DNA of 64,000 nucleotides from NCBI RefSeq assembly GCF_030272615.1, contig NC_081412.1, forward strand, positions 23,838,432 through 23,902,431, written 5' to 3'. The position numbers and the translations under genes were made by a program. Position 1 is the stretch's first letter; every line of letters starts with the position of its first letter. Source of the stretch: Cryptomeria japonica (taxonomy: Eukaryota; Streptophyta; Pinopsida; Cupressales; Cupressaceae). Positions 21,873 to 33,310 of the stretch are shown in pieces. Under the pieces are notes generated by a model. The model had not been told where the DNA came from. It did not search any database and saw nothing but the letters and a program-made list of their open reading frames with translations.

Positions 21873-24800
21873 TTAGCGAGGAAGTTGTTTTGCATGACAC
21901 CCAACTTCTCTCTAAAGAACCTGAATTTTGCCTTCCCCAATGCCTTTGTTCAGAATGTCTGCTACCTGCTAATCTGTAGGTATAAACTGTAGCTGAACAA
22001 TCCCCCACTGTACACAATCTCTGATGAAGTGATACCTGATGTCTATATGTTTCGACCTATCATGAAACACCGGATTCTCAGTCTACTTGATGCAACTCTG
22101 ATTGTCGCAGTGTATCACTGTAGTCTCCACCTTCTGACCGAACAAGGCTACTAGCAACTTCCGAAGCCATATAGCTTCACATGTCGCCATGCTAGCTGCT
22201 ATGTATTCTAACTCTGTAGAACTCAGAGCCACAGACTTCTGCTTCCTGCTGAACCAAGAGACAACTCCTAATCCTAGATTGAAACAACATCCTAAAGTGC
22301 TTCTCTTGTCTGTTGTACTACTTGCCCAATCCGCGTTAGTATAGCCCATCAACCTGATTACTTCACCTCGAGCATACCTAATCCCATACTTGATTGTACC
22401 TCGCAAATAACGCAGCACATGCTTTGCCGCTGTCCAATGTACTCCCTTTGGCTCAACCATGAACTGACTAAGAGTGTTTACTGCAAATGCTATATCTGGC
22501 CTAGTGTTGACCAAATACATGAAAGAACCAATCAACTGGCTGTATAAGGTGGGATCTACATCCTTCTCCCTGGATGTGTCTACCTTCCTCCAATTCGTGA
22601 TCATAGGATTAGACATGGCTTTGCAATCCTCCATCTTGAACCTTTTCAAGATTTCTATGCAATATTTCCGTTGTCCAAGAAAAATTTCTCCATCTGTCTG
22701 CCATACCTCCATGCCTAGAAAGTAGTGCATAAGTCCCAAATCCTTCATCTTGAACTCTGCTGCAAGGTCCCTCTTGCATTCTTCTATGAGCCCCAGTGAA
22801 CTTGTAAGAAACAAGTCATCCACATATAGGACAAGAATGAGAATCTCACCCCCAACCACCAAGTAGTAGAGGTTAGCATCTGCCTCACTCTTCACAAAGC
22901 TCATTTCCTACAAGTAACTATCAATGCGCTCATACCACGCTCTAGGAGCCTACTTGAGTCCCTAGAAAGCTCTCTTCAATCTACACGCGTGGGTCTTTTT
23001 GTTGTGTGCTACAAAGCCTTCCGGTTGTTCTATGTATACCTCCTCTTTCAACTCGCCATTTAGGAATGCTGTCTTGACATCCATTTGATGGATCTGCCAT
23101 CCCATTTGTGCTGAAACTGAAATTACAGCTCGTATAGAAGTATACCTGGCCACTAGAGCAAATGTCTCCTCATAGTCTATTCCCTCCTTCTGAGAGAACC
23201 CCTTTGCCACGAACCTTGCCTTGTATTTCTTGATGCTACCATCTACACCGTGCTTGATCTTGTAGATCGGGCGCGATCCAACCATAGCCCTATTTGTTGG
23301 TCTAGGAACTACCTCCCACACATCATTCTGCATTATTGAGGTATATTCCTCAACCATTGCATCTTGCCACACCTGATGTTGTGTAGCCTCCTGATAGCTA
23401 GAAGGTTCGCTATCTACCAACTGATTAACTAATGCAACATAGTCATCATACCTGGTTGGTTGTCTCCATTGTCTACTACTCCTAGGAGTACCCACTAACT
23501 CCTGAGTATTCTTTTGTGTTTGCTGAACCTCACGGTTCCTACTCCCAACTGTAGAGGATGAAATGTCAACCTCCATGTCTTCTTGATGCATCTCTTCCTG
23601 CACCTGTTGCTCCATACTCTGTGAACTCTCACCACCCGAGCCTATACTGGTACTAGTGACTATACTCGAGCTTTTCTGCCCTTGACTCGGTTGAGCTATC
23701 TTTGGAGCTTCTGTCGGCTGCCCACTCTGATGCTCTGTTGGCAAATCTCTAGACCTCCTAAATGCCTTTTCCTCCATGAACTTGACATCACGCCTGACTA
23801 TAATCCTCCTGGTCCTTGGAATAAATATCCGATATGCCTTTGAGGTTTCACTGTACCCCACAAAGTACTCCTTCTCTACAGTCTGATCTAACTTGGTACG
23901 TGTATCCCTTGGAATATGACAATATGCCAAACTCCCAAATATCCTGAAGTGACTGACATCTGGCTTCTTTCCTGTAAAAGCTTCCTTAGGTGTCATCTTC
24001 CCTAGTGCCTTATGTGGAACCCTGTTCTGAATGTATACTGTCGTACTACATGCTTCCGCCCATAAGTAGCGGGGCAGGTCTTGATCATGTAGCATAGCCC
24101 TTGCTGCCTCCGATATGGACCGATTCTTCCTCTCAGCAACCCCATTCTGTTGCGGGTTGTAAGGAACAGTCCACTCTCTTTTGATTCGTTCCCTGGTACA
24201 AAACTCTTGGAATTCATTCCCTTTGTACTCGCCTCCATTGTCTGACCGAAGAACCTTTATCTTCCTTCCTGTCGAGTTCTCCACAAGTGTCTTGAACTCT
24301 TGGAAGCGACTGAAAACCTCATCCTTGGTCTTCAAGAAGTATATCCAGGTCTTCCTAGAGAAATCATCAATAAAAGTAACATAGTACTCATATCCTTTGA
24401 GAGACTTCGTCGACATTGGCCCACATATATCTGAATGTACTAGATCAAGAACACCCTCAAATTGAGTGTCACTCCTTGGAAAAGATGCTTTTGCAAACTT
24501 CCCCAACACACATCCCTTACATACATCATCGTGCTCTGTGCTCACCTCTGGAACACCTGTCACAGTCTCATGAAGCAATTTAAGTGCTCCATGATGTATA
24601 TGGCCCATCCTCTTATGCCATAGCTCTCCAAGATCTCTACGATTACTGCTGCTCATGAGTGCCTTAGGAGTATCAAACTGCAACCTATAAAGTCGACCAC
24701 TCCTAACTCCAATAGCTATGGGTGATTTCCAATCCTTATGCTTGATCAACACATGAGCCCCTCTAAAGAGTACATTGTAGCCTTTATCCTGAAGGACAGA

Positions 24801-25955
24801 TACGGAAATCAGATTCATACCTAAGCTTGGCACATGCAACACATCATGAAGGGAAATCAACTTTCCATTCTCCCTCTGAAACTGAATAGTCCCTTTCCCA
24901 ACTGGGTTGAGTTTGGACAAGTTCCCCATAGAGATCTGGATTTTGGTGTTCTCCTCTTTGTAATTGGAGAAATACTCTCTAACTCCTGTCATATGAAATG
25001 ATGCCCCACTATCTATATACCAAACACTCTGTGAGGTTGAGCTAACCATACAAGCTATGAGTGCAAACTCATCCTCCATTCTACTAGAGAGCTCATCTGC
25101 ACTTGCTGAAGCTGCCATCTGCTTCTTCCCTTTCTTCTCATTCTTCTTCCTTTGCGGGCAATCGCTGACATAGTGGCCAAATTCGTGACATCCATAGCAC
25201 TTGATCTTAGACAAGTCCTTCTTCTTCTTCTCACTTTGTGGATTTGATCCTTTGCTAGACCCCTTCTTTGTTTTCCCTTTTCTTGCTAAGGCAACGTTTT
25301 CTTGGTCCATCTCACCTTTCTGACTCTTACTGCTGGATCCACTGACAAGGCTTAGTCTAAGCTCCTCCTGAGTGAAATCACTCCAAAGTCGATCCGAACT
25401 TGGTACGGTGTCTCGTCCATTAATAACTTGAACAAAGACATCCCACCGCTTAGAAAACCCATTTAGGGCTATCCGTACTAGCTCATCGTCACCTGGTTTA
25501 TCTTCAATAGCTGCTAACTCATCCTTGACAAGTCTAAGCCTGGTGAGGTAACTTGTCACGTCTTCTCCCTTGTTCATCTGAGTATTCCTCAACTTTTCTC
25601 TGAGAATCAGCTTCCGGTTAGTGGTCGCATTCTGGTACAGATTCAGGATGGCGTCCCACATTGCCTTCGCTGTATCCAAATCTGTGATATGCGGAACTAT
25701 ATGATCGTTACCACTGTCAAGGATTATCCTCCTCACTTTGACATCTTCCTTCTTATATGTTGCAAGAAGTATTGGATCTGTAGTTACAGTCACAACAGTG
25801 GTAACATATTCCTTGATACCATTCTCTTCTAGCAATAAAGAAATTCTAGCTTTCCAGACACCAAAATTTGAGGCTCCATCTAATCTGTCCAGATCTCTTA
25901 AACATGTTGAGGCCATCTCAAGGGATAAAAGAAATAATAATTCTAAAGAGGTCAA
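21873..25955 (-). pseudogene. Ty1/copia gag-pol polyprotein with TAG stops
   Basis: A single frame of about 1360 codons. Gag is N-terminal ([13 protein letters not shown]). The CCHC knuckle [14 protein letters not shown] is near residue 250. Protease DSGASFHM is near 315. The GAG-pre-integrase HHCC region covers 446-485. Integrase D, D and E lie in [17 protein letters not shown] and GVAERKNR (about 507, 573 and 605). RT spans ~860-1110, with [19 protein letters not shown] and catalytic YVDD near 1045. RNase H contains SSTELEYIAAS near 1247. ATG at 25955 or, more likely, 25916 ([11 protein letters not shown]). Six internal stops occur, all TAG: 22962, 22950, 22908, 22083, 21969 and 21912 (lowest coordinate of each). 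The natural end is TAA at 21873. No frameshift is visible, so the element is a recently dead or readthrough-dependent copy. Confidence 0.94.
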
Positions 25956-26015
25956 ACTAGGTTTTATAAACCCTCGATTTTCTTTCCTTTGCTTAGGATA
26001 AACTTTTTCTACTTA

Positions 26016-26027
26016 GCTCTGATACCA
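26016..26027 (-). other. Copia primer binding site (initiator tRNA-Met)
   Basis: On the minus strand TGGTATCAGAGC follows directly after the LTR end TTCACA, complementary to initiator tRNA-Met. Confidence 0.93.
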
Positions 26028-27295
26028 TGTGAAAATTCTATTGCAGTTACTGATTATTTATCTCCTATCTCATAAAGATTATTTAATTGTGAAATACGGA
26101 AAAATAACACAGCTGCAACTTCACAAATAAAAACATGCTGAAAGAAATATGCAACACAGTGACACAATATTTTTGAACAATTGTCCCTAGAAAAACCTCG
26201 AAGGGAAAACCAGTATTGCAAATGAGGAATATATATTAACTACGGCAAATTGAGAGATACAAATACTGCTTGCCTCTTACTGGCAGAGCTTCGACGACCT
26301 CCCAATTTCTCCTGTTGAGATTCCACCCCGCTACTATCTTAGCGCTACTTGCTAACACTGCAAGACTACTTGCTAACACTGCAAGTTTCTCCACAAACTT
26401 CATATCCTCCAAATGACCCTTGACCCCTTTTTATACTACTCTCGTTGGAAAACCAACGACTGAGATTAATAACAACTAAACAACCTGTTGACGTGTATTT
26501 TGTACACCATCATACACAGAATAAAATACCTAAAGGCATCTTATCCTCTCTTGAATAAAGTCTCTAACTGCTGAAGATTCGCATGAAGGATCAGTTAGGA
26601 TGACTCCAATGTTCTGGTTAGTAGGGTCTCTACGTGTGGATAAACTCTAGTGGTATGATGTGATTTGCTGGAATCACAAGGGGACTTACATCTGATGATT
26701 GAACTTCCGATTTGCTTTGCTGGAACACAGGCTCTTACTGGCTTAGATTTGAAAAAATGGAAAAAGGATGAGGGCGAAGAGAAGATCTAATCCTAAAGGA
26801 TGTGTAAGAAATATGCAACACAGTGACACAATATTTTCGAACAATTGTCCCTAGAAAAACCTCGAAGGGAAAACCAGTATTGCAAATGAGGAATATATAT
26901 TAACTACGGCAAATTGAGAGATACAAATACTGCTTGCCTCTTACTGGCAGAGCTTCGACGACCTCCCAATTTCTCCTGTTGAGATTCCACCCCGCTACTA
27001 TCTTAGCGCTACTTGCTAACACTGCAAGACTACTTGCTAACACTGCAAGTTTCTCCACAAACTTCATATCCTCCAAATGACCCTTGACCCCTTTTTATAC
27101 TACTCTCGTTGGAAAACCAACGGCTGAGATTAATAACAACTAAACAACCCTAACAAAATTGGTTGCTAGAAGTTTCTAAAAGAGATCAAATAATTAACAA
27201 ATAATTGTCCCTATCTAACAAAATTTGTTTAGCAAACAATTATTTACTAATTATTACATATGGAGAACCAACTGTCCTAGCTAACCAAACTAACA
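26028..27295 (-). mobile_element. Copia 5' LTR with internal duplication
   Basis: 1268-bp LTR. A 344-bp part (26142-26485) is repeated at 26806-27149 with very few changes. The duplicate ends exactly where the shared CAACCCTAAC segment begins. The partner LTR has a different sequence (insertion G) at the corresponding place, so the two LTRs were rearranged independently after insertion. Confidence 0.88.
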
Positions 27296-27462
27296 GAACC
27301 CCTTATCACTGTATGCACTCACCTTCCCACATTGGGCTCTTGGTGATCAGAAAGTGGGAGGGTTACTTTTCGGTAGCATTGGGATTATATTTCCTAACTT
27401 TAACGGGTGCATTGTAATATTTGTTGTGCTTGAAAACCGAAAAAATAAGTGGGAATATTACA
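27296..27462 (+). mobile_element. Solo LTR B, last part
   Basis: It resumes the conserved CACTGTATGCACTCACC block and ends GGGAATATTACA. It includes the TCACC..GGTGA hairpin with inner CCCA..TGGG. Confidence 0.82.
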
Positions 27463-27586
27463 GTCTGGCTTGCCGCCCATTATTGTAATAGGCATTTATT
27501 TGAAGTTGTATCTAACGATCCCCTGCCACCGTATGCTCTCACCCTCCCAGCTTGGGCTCTCGGTGAACAAAAGGTGCAGGGTTTTG
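27463..27586 (+). mobile_element. LTR C, resumed part, 3' truncated
   Basis: It continues LTR C with GGCTTGCCGCCC and the CACCGTATGCTCTCACCC block, then loses similarity after GGTGCAGGGTTTT. The normal ATTACA end is missing, so LTR C is truncated here by a deletion or another insertion. Confidence 0.7.
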
Positions 27587-29946
27587 TTGTGCGTTGCACA
27601 CGCTCACTGTCGCCGACAGGGCCCCCCTCTTTTTAGGTTTCCTGCCTTCGCCCTGTCGAGTTCTGTGCAGGGTGTCTTGCGTCTTTTTTTTGAGTATTGT
27701 CCGTAATCAGTCCAAAGGATGATGTTGTCATGAGCGTAAGCCTGGGAATCTGCAAGGTGAGTTTAATGTTCGGGCGTTAAAATTTCAAAAGATCGCTCAA
27801 ACTGGTAAAAACGCTAAGTCTTGAGCTTTGCAAATGTCCTTTTTTGACTTGTAAAATTGCCTAAGTTAGGTGAGAAATAGTAGAAGCTTGCAAAATCCCC
27901 CAAATATGATAAAGCGTCTAAAGGTCGCAAAAGGACCCAAAGTGTCGATTTTCGCCAAATGGAGATTGAAAGGCGTAAAAATGTAAAAGTGTCAAAAGTT
28001 TGCAAACTGGCCAAAATCGCCGAAATTCGCATACAGCAGAGAAAATTGTCAAAAGTGTTAAAACTTTGCAAAGTGCTCTCAAATCCCGAAATTTGCCAAT
28101 AATGGGTAAATCGCAAAAGTTTTAAAAGTTTGCAAACTAGCTAAAAATCCCGAAATTCGCACTATAGGCGTAAATGTCAAAAGTTGTGAAAGTTTTCAAA
28201 AGGTCTAAAACTCCCGAAGTTCACCATACTAGCATTAAACACGATTTTTTCTTTGATAGTTTGAAAGACTCCATTCGCCAAAATCGCGACCCAAGGGAAA
28301 TCGCAAAAGTTTTAAAAAGTTAGCAAATCACCCAAGATCGCTGAAGTTCGCATATAGCATGAAAATCGCGAAGTATTGTAAGTTTGAAAAACCATCGAGA
28401 GACCCGAAATTAACCCAAGGCATAATATCGCAGATTTTTTAGTTTGAAAAAGACTCCAAAATGCCGAAGTTTGGCAACAACGTGAAATGCTAAGGCATTA
28501 AACTTTACAATCCCCCCCCCCCCAAAGTTTGGCATATAGCGCGGATTTTGTGAAGGTTTTCAAATGGTATGAAAACGCTGAAGTTTGTCCAAGGCGCAAA
28601 TCGCGAAACTTATTAAATCCTTGCGGAGATGCCACAACCTTAGTTTGGCACAAAAGGAAGATCGGAGGAGTTTGAAAGTTTGTGAAAGACATTATATCGC
28701 CGAAAGTTGAACCTAGGCGGAAAATCATAGAGTATGAAACCTTGCGAAGATGCTACAACTCCATTTTTAACGCCATAATTAAAATGCAGGAGTTTGAAAG
28801 TTTGTGGAGAGAGCAAATCGCCCAAGCTCGACGCCATAGGAAAATCACAGAGGTTAAGTTTGCAAACCATACAAAACCCCTGAAATTTGCCATAAGAAAA
28901 TCACTAAGTTTGAAAGGTTTGCAGAATTTGAAAAATCGCAAAGTATAGAGCTCGCAGTAGAAGCAAAAATGCCAAAATTCCCAGCTATGGCGTTTTTGTC
29001 TGTGTGGGCATTTGGAAGTAAGTTGAGTTATGTGGGATGTTTGGTGGTCATTTTATTGGTTGTTCTTGGTTAGTATTGATATAATAGCAGTTTGGGTTTG
29101 GTTTGGAGTGATTTGGGTGAGTTGTGAGAGTGTTATATGCATTTTAGTGTGTCTTGGTGTTGTTGGTTATGCGTTTTCAGCTTGCTGTCAAAAATTACAG
29201 ATTTCTAGAAGTTAGTGTTTGGGTGTGCATTTAGGAGTGTGAGTAGATTAGTTGTTTGGGGAGAGATTTGGGTGAGTTTTGAGAGATATTTGAGTGTGTA
29301 ATAGCTTCTTGAAGTTGTTGGTCTGCGTGATATTGCTCTTAGAATTTTCATAATTTCATGTTGAAGGGCTTTTGGGAAGTTAGCACTTGCTTGGAAATAT
29401 TTATCAGCCTGGACAGGATTACTTCTATATTCAATCTCTCTAATTCCTATATTGTAAGGTTAAGTAGTAGTACTACTAACCATTTCTGATGTGTTGCTTG
29501 CCCACTGCATAAGTGGAAGAGGCTAGCTTAGCCGCCTTCTTGCTTGTAATTCAGTTTATGTACTCAGTCCTCCCACTGAATAAGTAGTCAAGTGATAAGT
29601 TTTATGCAATTGTCTTTCCATTGAAATATGCGGTAGAGTGATTGAGTTTTAGTTTCTTGTTATTTCCCTTGGTTGGTTTACCGCCAAGAGTTCAGTTTCT
29701 ATCCTGCTGGATAAGCAGAAGGGGCTGGCTTGCAGCCTGTGCATTGTAATTTCAGTTTGGTTTTTGGTGCTAACGATCCCTGGAACACCGTATGCTCTCA
29801 CCTTCCCAGATTGGGCTCTTAGTGAACAAAAGGTGGAAGGGTTTCCTTTCAGTAGTTTGGGTTATTTGTCTAACCTTAACGCGTTATGGTGTTTGCTTGT
29901 AATTCTTACTGCTAAAAACCAAAACAAATTTAAGAGGAATATTACA
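27587..29946 (+). mobile_element. LTR family A, copy 2
   Basis: The 3' end (29430-29946) matches 1921-2398, with the hairpin array and the AATATTACA end. The upstream limit is uncertain. 27780-28960 is a degenerate array of ~40-60 bp units built from phrases such as AAATCGC, GAAATTCGC and AAAGTTTGCAAA, with a C10 run near 28512. No coding region is recognised. No primer site follows at 29947, so it is a solo LTR or fragment. Confidence 0.6.
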
Positions 29947-30388
29947 GATGTTTACTTGCAAATGAGACAAAGTAAGATGGAGCAACAAGAACAACAACTG
30001 TACGTTGAGGGATTAGAGAAGGAGGTGGGCGTGCGCAATTGGCCACGGTGGAGAAGAACTTGACAGTTGAGTTGGAGGAGAAGGTGGCCACTTATGACGC
30101 CCATTGCAGCAGACAGGAGGCGTAGTCGAAGGCACTTGCAGCGAAGGTGGCTGACTTGACTCTACATGTGGAGCAGAAGGACAAGAAATTATTGGAGGCT
30201 GCACACATGGTCAAGAAGGCACGCGAGCAACAGCTAACTGTTGAGAAGAACCTTCGGCTCCACACGGAATGACATCCTTCTTCTTCGGCCACGACAGGGA
30301 TGCCTCCTCCCCCTCACAAGTCTTAGTGTCTTTTGTTTTGTAGTTCTAGCTCCTATTTGTTCTAGTCGTCTGGAAGACGACTACTTTC
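29947..30388 (+). pseudogene. Coiled-coil coding remnant before a polypurine tract
   Basis: Across two frames with a shift near 30030 the sequence encodes an E/K/Q/L-rich stretch (MEQQEQQLYVEGLEKEV; VADLTLHVEQKDKKLLEAA; VKKAREQQLTVEKNL) that looks like a long coiled coil. A TAG at 30125 interrupts it where Q would fit. It ends shortly before a purine tract and an LTR, so it is the 3'-most coding part of an old LTR element. It may be the tail of the same Tat/OTA-like element whose pol lies at 2399-4833. I do not recognise a named domain. Confidence 0.5.
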
Positions 30389-30400
30389 TGGGGGGGCTGA
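30389..30400 (+). other. Polypurine tract of element F
   Basis: CTGGGGGGGCTGA immediately precedes the TGTTAGGGGC LTR start. Confidence 0.6.
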
Positions 30401-30696
30401 TGTTAGGGGCTAATAACACTTGTTAGTTTTTAGTTGTTTGGGGTGTTTATGTTTTGTTATGTGTGGGTTGCTGAGAGGTTCCCGTAGGGTAGTTGGTAGT
30501 TGATAGGCTGTGACGGTTGGCAGCCTGGCCAACCCTCGAGTCTATATAGTGTATGGATGGAACCTCGACAAGCTAGCATTGTAATGGTTATTTATGCTTT
30601 AATATACATGAATGTTCCTGTTACATATGTTGTTGGTACGTGTTGAATACTTTTGTTTATCCTTGAGTTTACCAACCTCACTGTAGGGACTAAACA
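30401..30696 (+). mobile_element. Short LTR F (296 bp)
   Basis: It begins TGTTAGGGGC and ends GACTAAACA, with a polypurine tract on the left and a primer-site-like sequence on the right. It therefore has both a 3'-LTR and a 5'-LTR context, as in tandem elements sharing an LTR. Confidence 0.6.
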
Positions 30697-30698
30697 GT

Positions 30699-30710
30699 TG
30701 GTAACAGAGG
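30699..30710 (+). other. Primer binding site after LTR F
   Basis: TGGTAACAGAGG, two bases after the LTR end, is a variant of the TGGTATCAGAGC initiator-Met site. The region downstream (30711-30880) has a short open frame with no recognised gag domain. Confidence 0.55.
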
Positions 30711-31039
30711 AATCCAATGAGAGGGAGGAGAGTCACATTGAGAGCTATGTTCGGGTTTCAAAACCTGACCCACAGGATGCACTCGGGTCCGTACGTAGAT
30801 TCCTAGTAGAGTTAGGTGATATTGCACTGGTCACCCGAGGGGTTGCAGAGCTAGATCTTGTATTAAGCGAGAATTTTGGCTGACTAACCTAGGTCAGAAT
30901 TAGGAGGCAAGGTCTAAAAGGTTGAGCACAATTCCTTGTTTCCCAAGGACAATCACCAAATGCTGGGGCAGATTCCCATGGGGTGAAAGGACAAATCCAA
31001 AGCACCAATGAAGTGAGGAGAGGGACAACTCCTAGGTGG

Positions 31040-31545
31040 GATTACAGAGGGATGTAGGGATTAGGACAAATGGTGATGTGTTCATGAAGACTCATGGCGG
31101 GAATTTAAGGTGCAAAGGGACTGAATCCTAGGTGGATATTGAACTTGTTGAGGGATTGATGTAGGTTGGGATTCAAAGGTGTTAAGGGACAAGAAGCAAG
31201 GTGCATATGAGATAGTCCTAAGGAAAAGAAACCAATCACAATTCCTTTCCAAGATATACAAACCTTGGGAGCGTTCTAGATGACATGAAGGGGATTACGG
31301 AGGGGTGTAGGGACTAGGACGAATGGTGTTGTGTTCGTGAAGACTCATGGTGGGAATTCAAGGTGCAAAGGGACTGAATCCTAGGTGGATTTTGATTTTG
31401 AAGGTGTTGAGGGATTGATGTAGGTTGGGATTCAAAGATGTTAAGGGACAAGAAGCAAGGTGCATATGAGACAGTCGTAAGGAAAAGACATCAATCACAA
31501 TTCCCTGCCAAGATATACAAACCTTGGGAGCATTCTAGATGACAT
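31040..31545. repeat. 253-bp tandem duplication
   Basis: Unit 31040-31292 is repeated at 31293-31545 with scattered substitutions. Both start GATTAC and contain GGGACTGAATCCTAGGTGGA and CAAACCTTGGGAGC. Confidence 0.88.
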
Positions 31546-32684
31546 GAAGGACAAAAATGACCACCATTCTAGTGTAGTCAAGAATCATAGTGCTAGGAAA
31601 CAATGCAATGATATCAAGGATGGGTGCAATGTCCACATGTTCAAGGACACATTTGAGGTGCAAGGGTAGGATTGAATAGTCCCCAAGGACAAGGAACTAG
31701 CATAGGGCGCAAGTTAGATAGTCCTAGGGACAAGTGATAGAGCACAAATCAAGGGGATGAAAGGACTGGGGACAAGTATAAGCAAACCTCCCTCATGGAC
31801 AAAGTGTTGAGTGTAGGTGAGGGTCAATCAAGAGCAAAAGATGCATTCCATCCTTAAAATTCCCAAACAAAAACAAGGATTTTCATCATTCCCCTCACTT
31901 CATCCTATCAAAGCCAGAAAATCCAGCCTTGACAAGGAATTTTTCCTTGTCAAAACATTGAATCTTCAAATATTTCAAATTTGTCCAACACTTGGCACTT
32001 TCAAAACCACTTGACAACTTTGCAGCACTTTCAAAACCATTTTTACAGGTTGCCACTAATTTTGAGGTTTTGTATTGGTCATTCCCAGCTGCATTCCACC
32101 ATTTTCACCTAGCTGGGCACTTCTTGTAGTAGCTGAGGACTAATTGTAGATTTAATGGTGCTGAGCAGTAGAACAACATTACTTAGCTATCCACAAGGGT
32201 GATTTGTTGGCAAGGAAGAGTTATTGAAGGCATAGTTGAAATTCTCACAAAAACAAAAACTTGCGAAGTCCCGAAAAAAAACTCGATGAAAACTTGACAA
32301 CTTAAAAATTTGCTTAAATTTAATTAGAATTGACTTTTTTTGCTAAATTCAATGAGGAGATGCATCCAATGAGTCAATAAATGAGTACACAAAACAAACA
32401 AGCTGAGTATAGATATATTTGATTGATTTAGATGCAAATTGGGTACAAAATGGCATTCTCTTGTGGAATGTTGATGGCTAATAGACTGAAACAAAATAAA
32501 ATAGCAAATTGCTTTTGTAAAACTAAAAGTAAATACTATATCGAAACATTTCACATCTTCCTCTTCCCAGCTCTAGTGAAAACTAGGGGAGAGATAGAAC
32601 TAGAGGGTCTAGTCCTAGGAGTTTGATGTGGTTTCTCCACCTCGCCAAATTGAGGTTGAGGGTAGCTCCCCTCGTGGGGTTTTG

Positions 32685-32855
32685 AGGGTGTTGGAGAGAG
32701 AGAGAGGGGTAGAGAGATAGGTCTAGATCTTGGTGGAGAGTGGATAGAGTGAGATAGAGTGGTAGAGAGAGAGGATAGAGGAAGAGTGATAGGGAGATAG
32801 GTCTAGAATTTGGGGTAGATAAAGTGAGTGAGATAGAGAGAGCGAGAGAATGTTG
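32685..32855. repeat. GA-rich microsatellite-like tract
   Basis: Interrupted runs of GAGA and GATAGAG units, with the phrase GAGATAGGTCTAGA repeated at about 32714 and 32793. It has no coding potential. Confidence 0.8.
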
Positions 32856-32967
32856 ATAGCATTGATTACTGAAACTTGACTAAGTCTGAAAATTTAAAAG
32901 ATCTTCCAAAACCTAGAATTTGCATTATAACTCCTAGAGATCTGAAACCACTATCAAACATCCTACT

Positions 32968-33033
32968 AATATATACATGAAATATAACTTAAAGTATGAC
33001 TTATACTTGGATGTTATATTTCATGTATATATT
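32968..33033. repeat. Perfect 21-bp inverted repeat
   Basis: 32968-32988 and 33013-33033 are exact inverted copies. An inner AAGTAT..ATACTT stem extends the potential hairpin. It is homologous to the palindrome at 20708-20781. Confidence 0.92.
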
Positions 33034-33310
33034 TTGATGAAGATAATTAGATTGACTTGAAAAAAAAAATTGATAATTTTTTGGCATGTTTGGGCCTCTT
33101 TTTTTTTGCAGCTGAGTTTTTGCTAGAGACTCGCTGAGTTCTTGTGAAAAGCTCACCATAAACTCTGCGAGTTTTTGTGTGAGTTACTGGCATAAATACT
33201 TGCTGAGCAAAAAAACTTGCGATTTTTTCAAAACTTTTGGAGTACTCTATGAGTATTCCATCTATGGTTGTAGGATCCCTTTCAGATCTGGGCAACCTCC
33301 TAACCAAGGG

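Larger units (their letters stand above)
16625..27295 (-). mobile_element. Ty1/copia retrotransposon, complete but interrupted
   Basis: Minus-strand element with both LTRs (16625-21865 including an insertion, and 26028-27295), primer site 26016-26027, one long coding frame 21873-25955, and polypurine tract 21866-21874. The LTRs run TGTTAG..TTCACA on the minus strand. It sits within solo LTR B: the flanks rejoin into the conserved LTR block. The target duplication is imperfect (GAAT on the left, GAAC on the right). The order of coding domains (integrase before RT) places it in Ty1/copia. Confidence 0.93.
30711..33310 (+). repeat. Non-coding repeat related to insertion G
   Basis: No gene is recognised. 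It contains a 253-bp tandem duplication, a GA-rich tract and a palindrome block. The block 32860-33040 is homologous, in inverted orientation, to 20700-20900 of insertion G, sharing GATCTGAAACCACTATCAAA-like text and the long inverted repeat. This suggests another copy of the same long-LTR family or of its leader. Confidence 0.55.

Noticed and set aside
28682-28948. 88-codon plus-strand open frame in the LTR A repeat array
   Set aside because: It repeats the AT-rich array units in translation and has no independent coding evidence.
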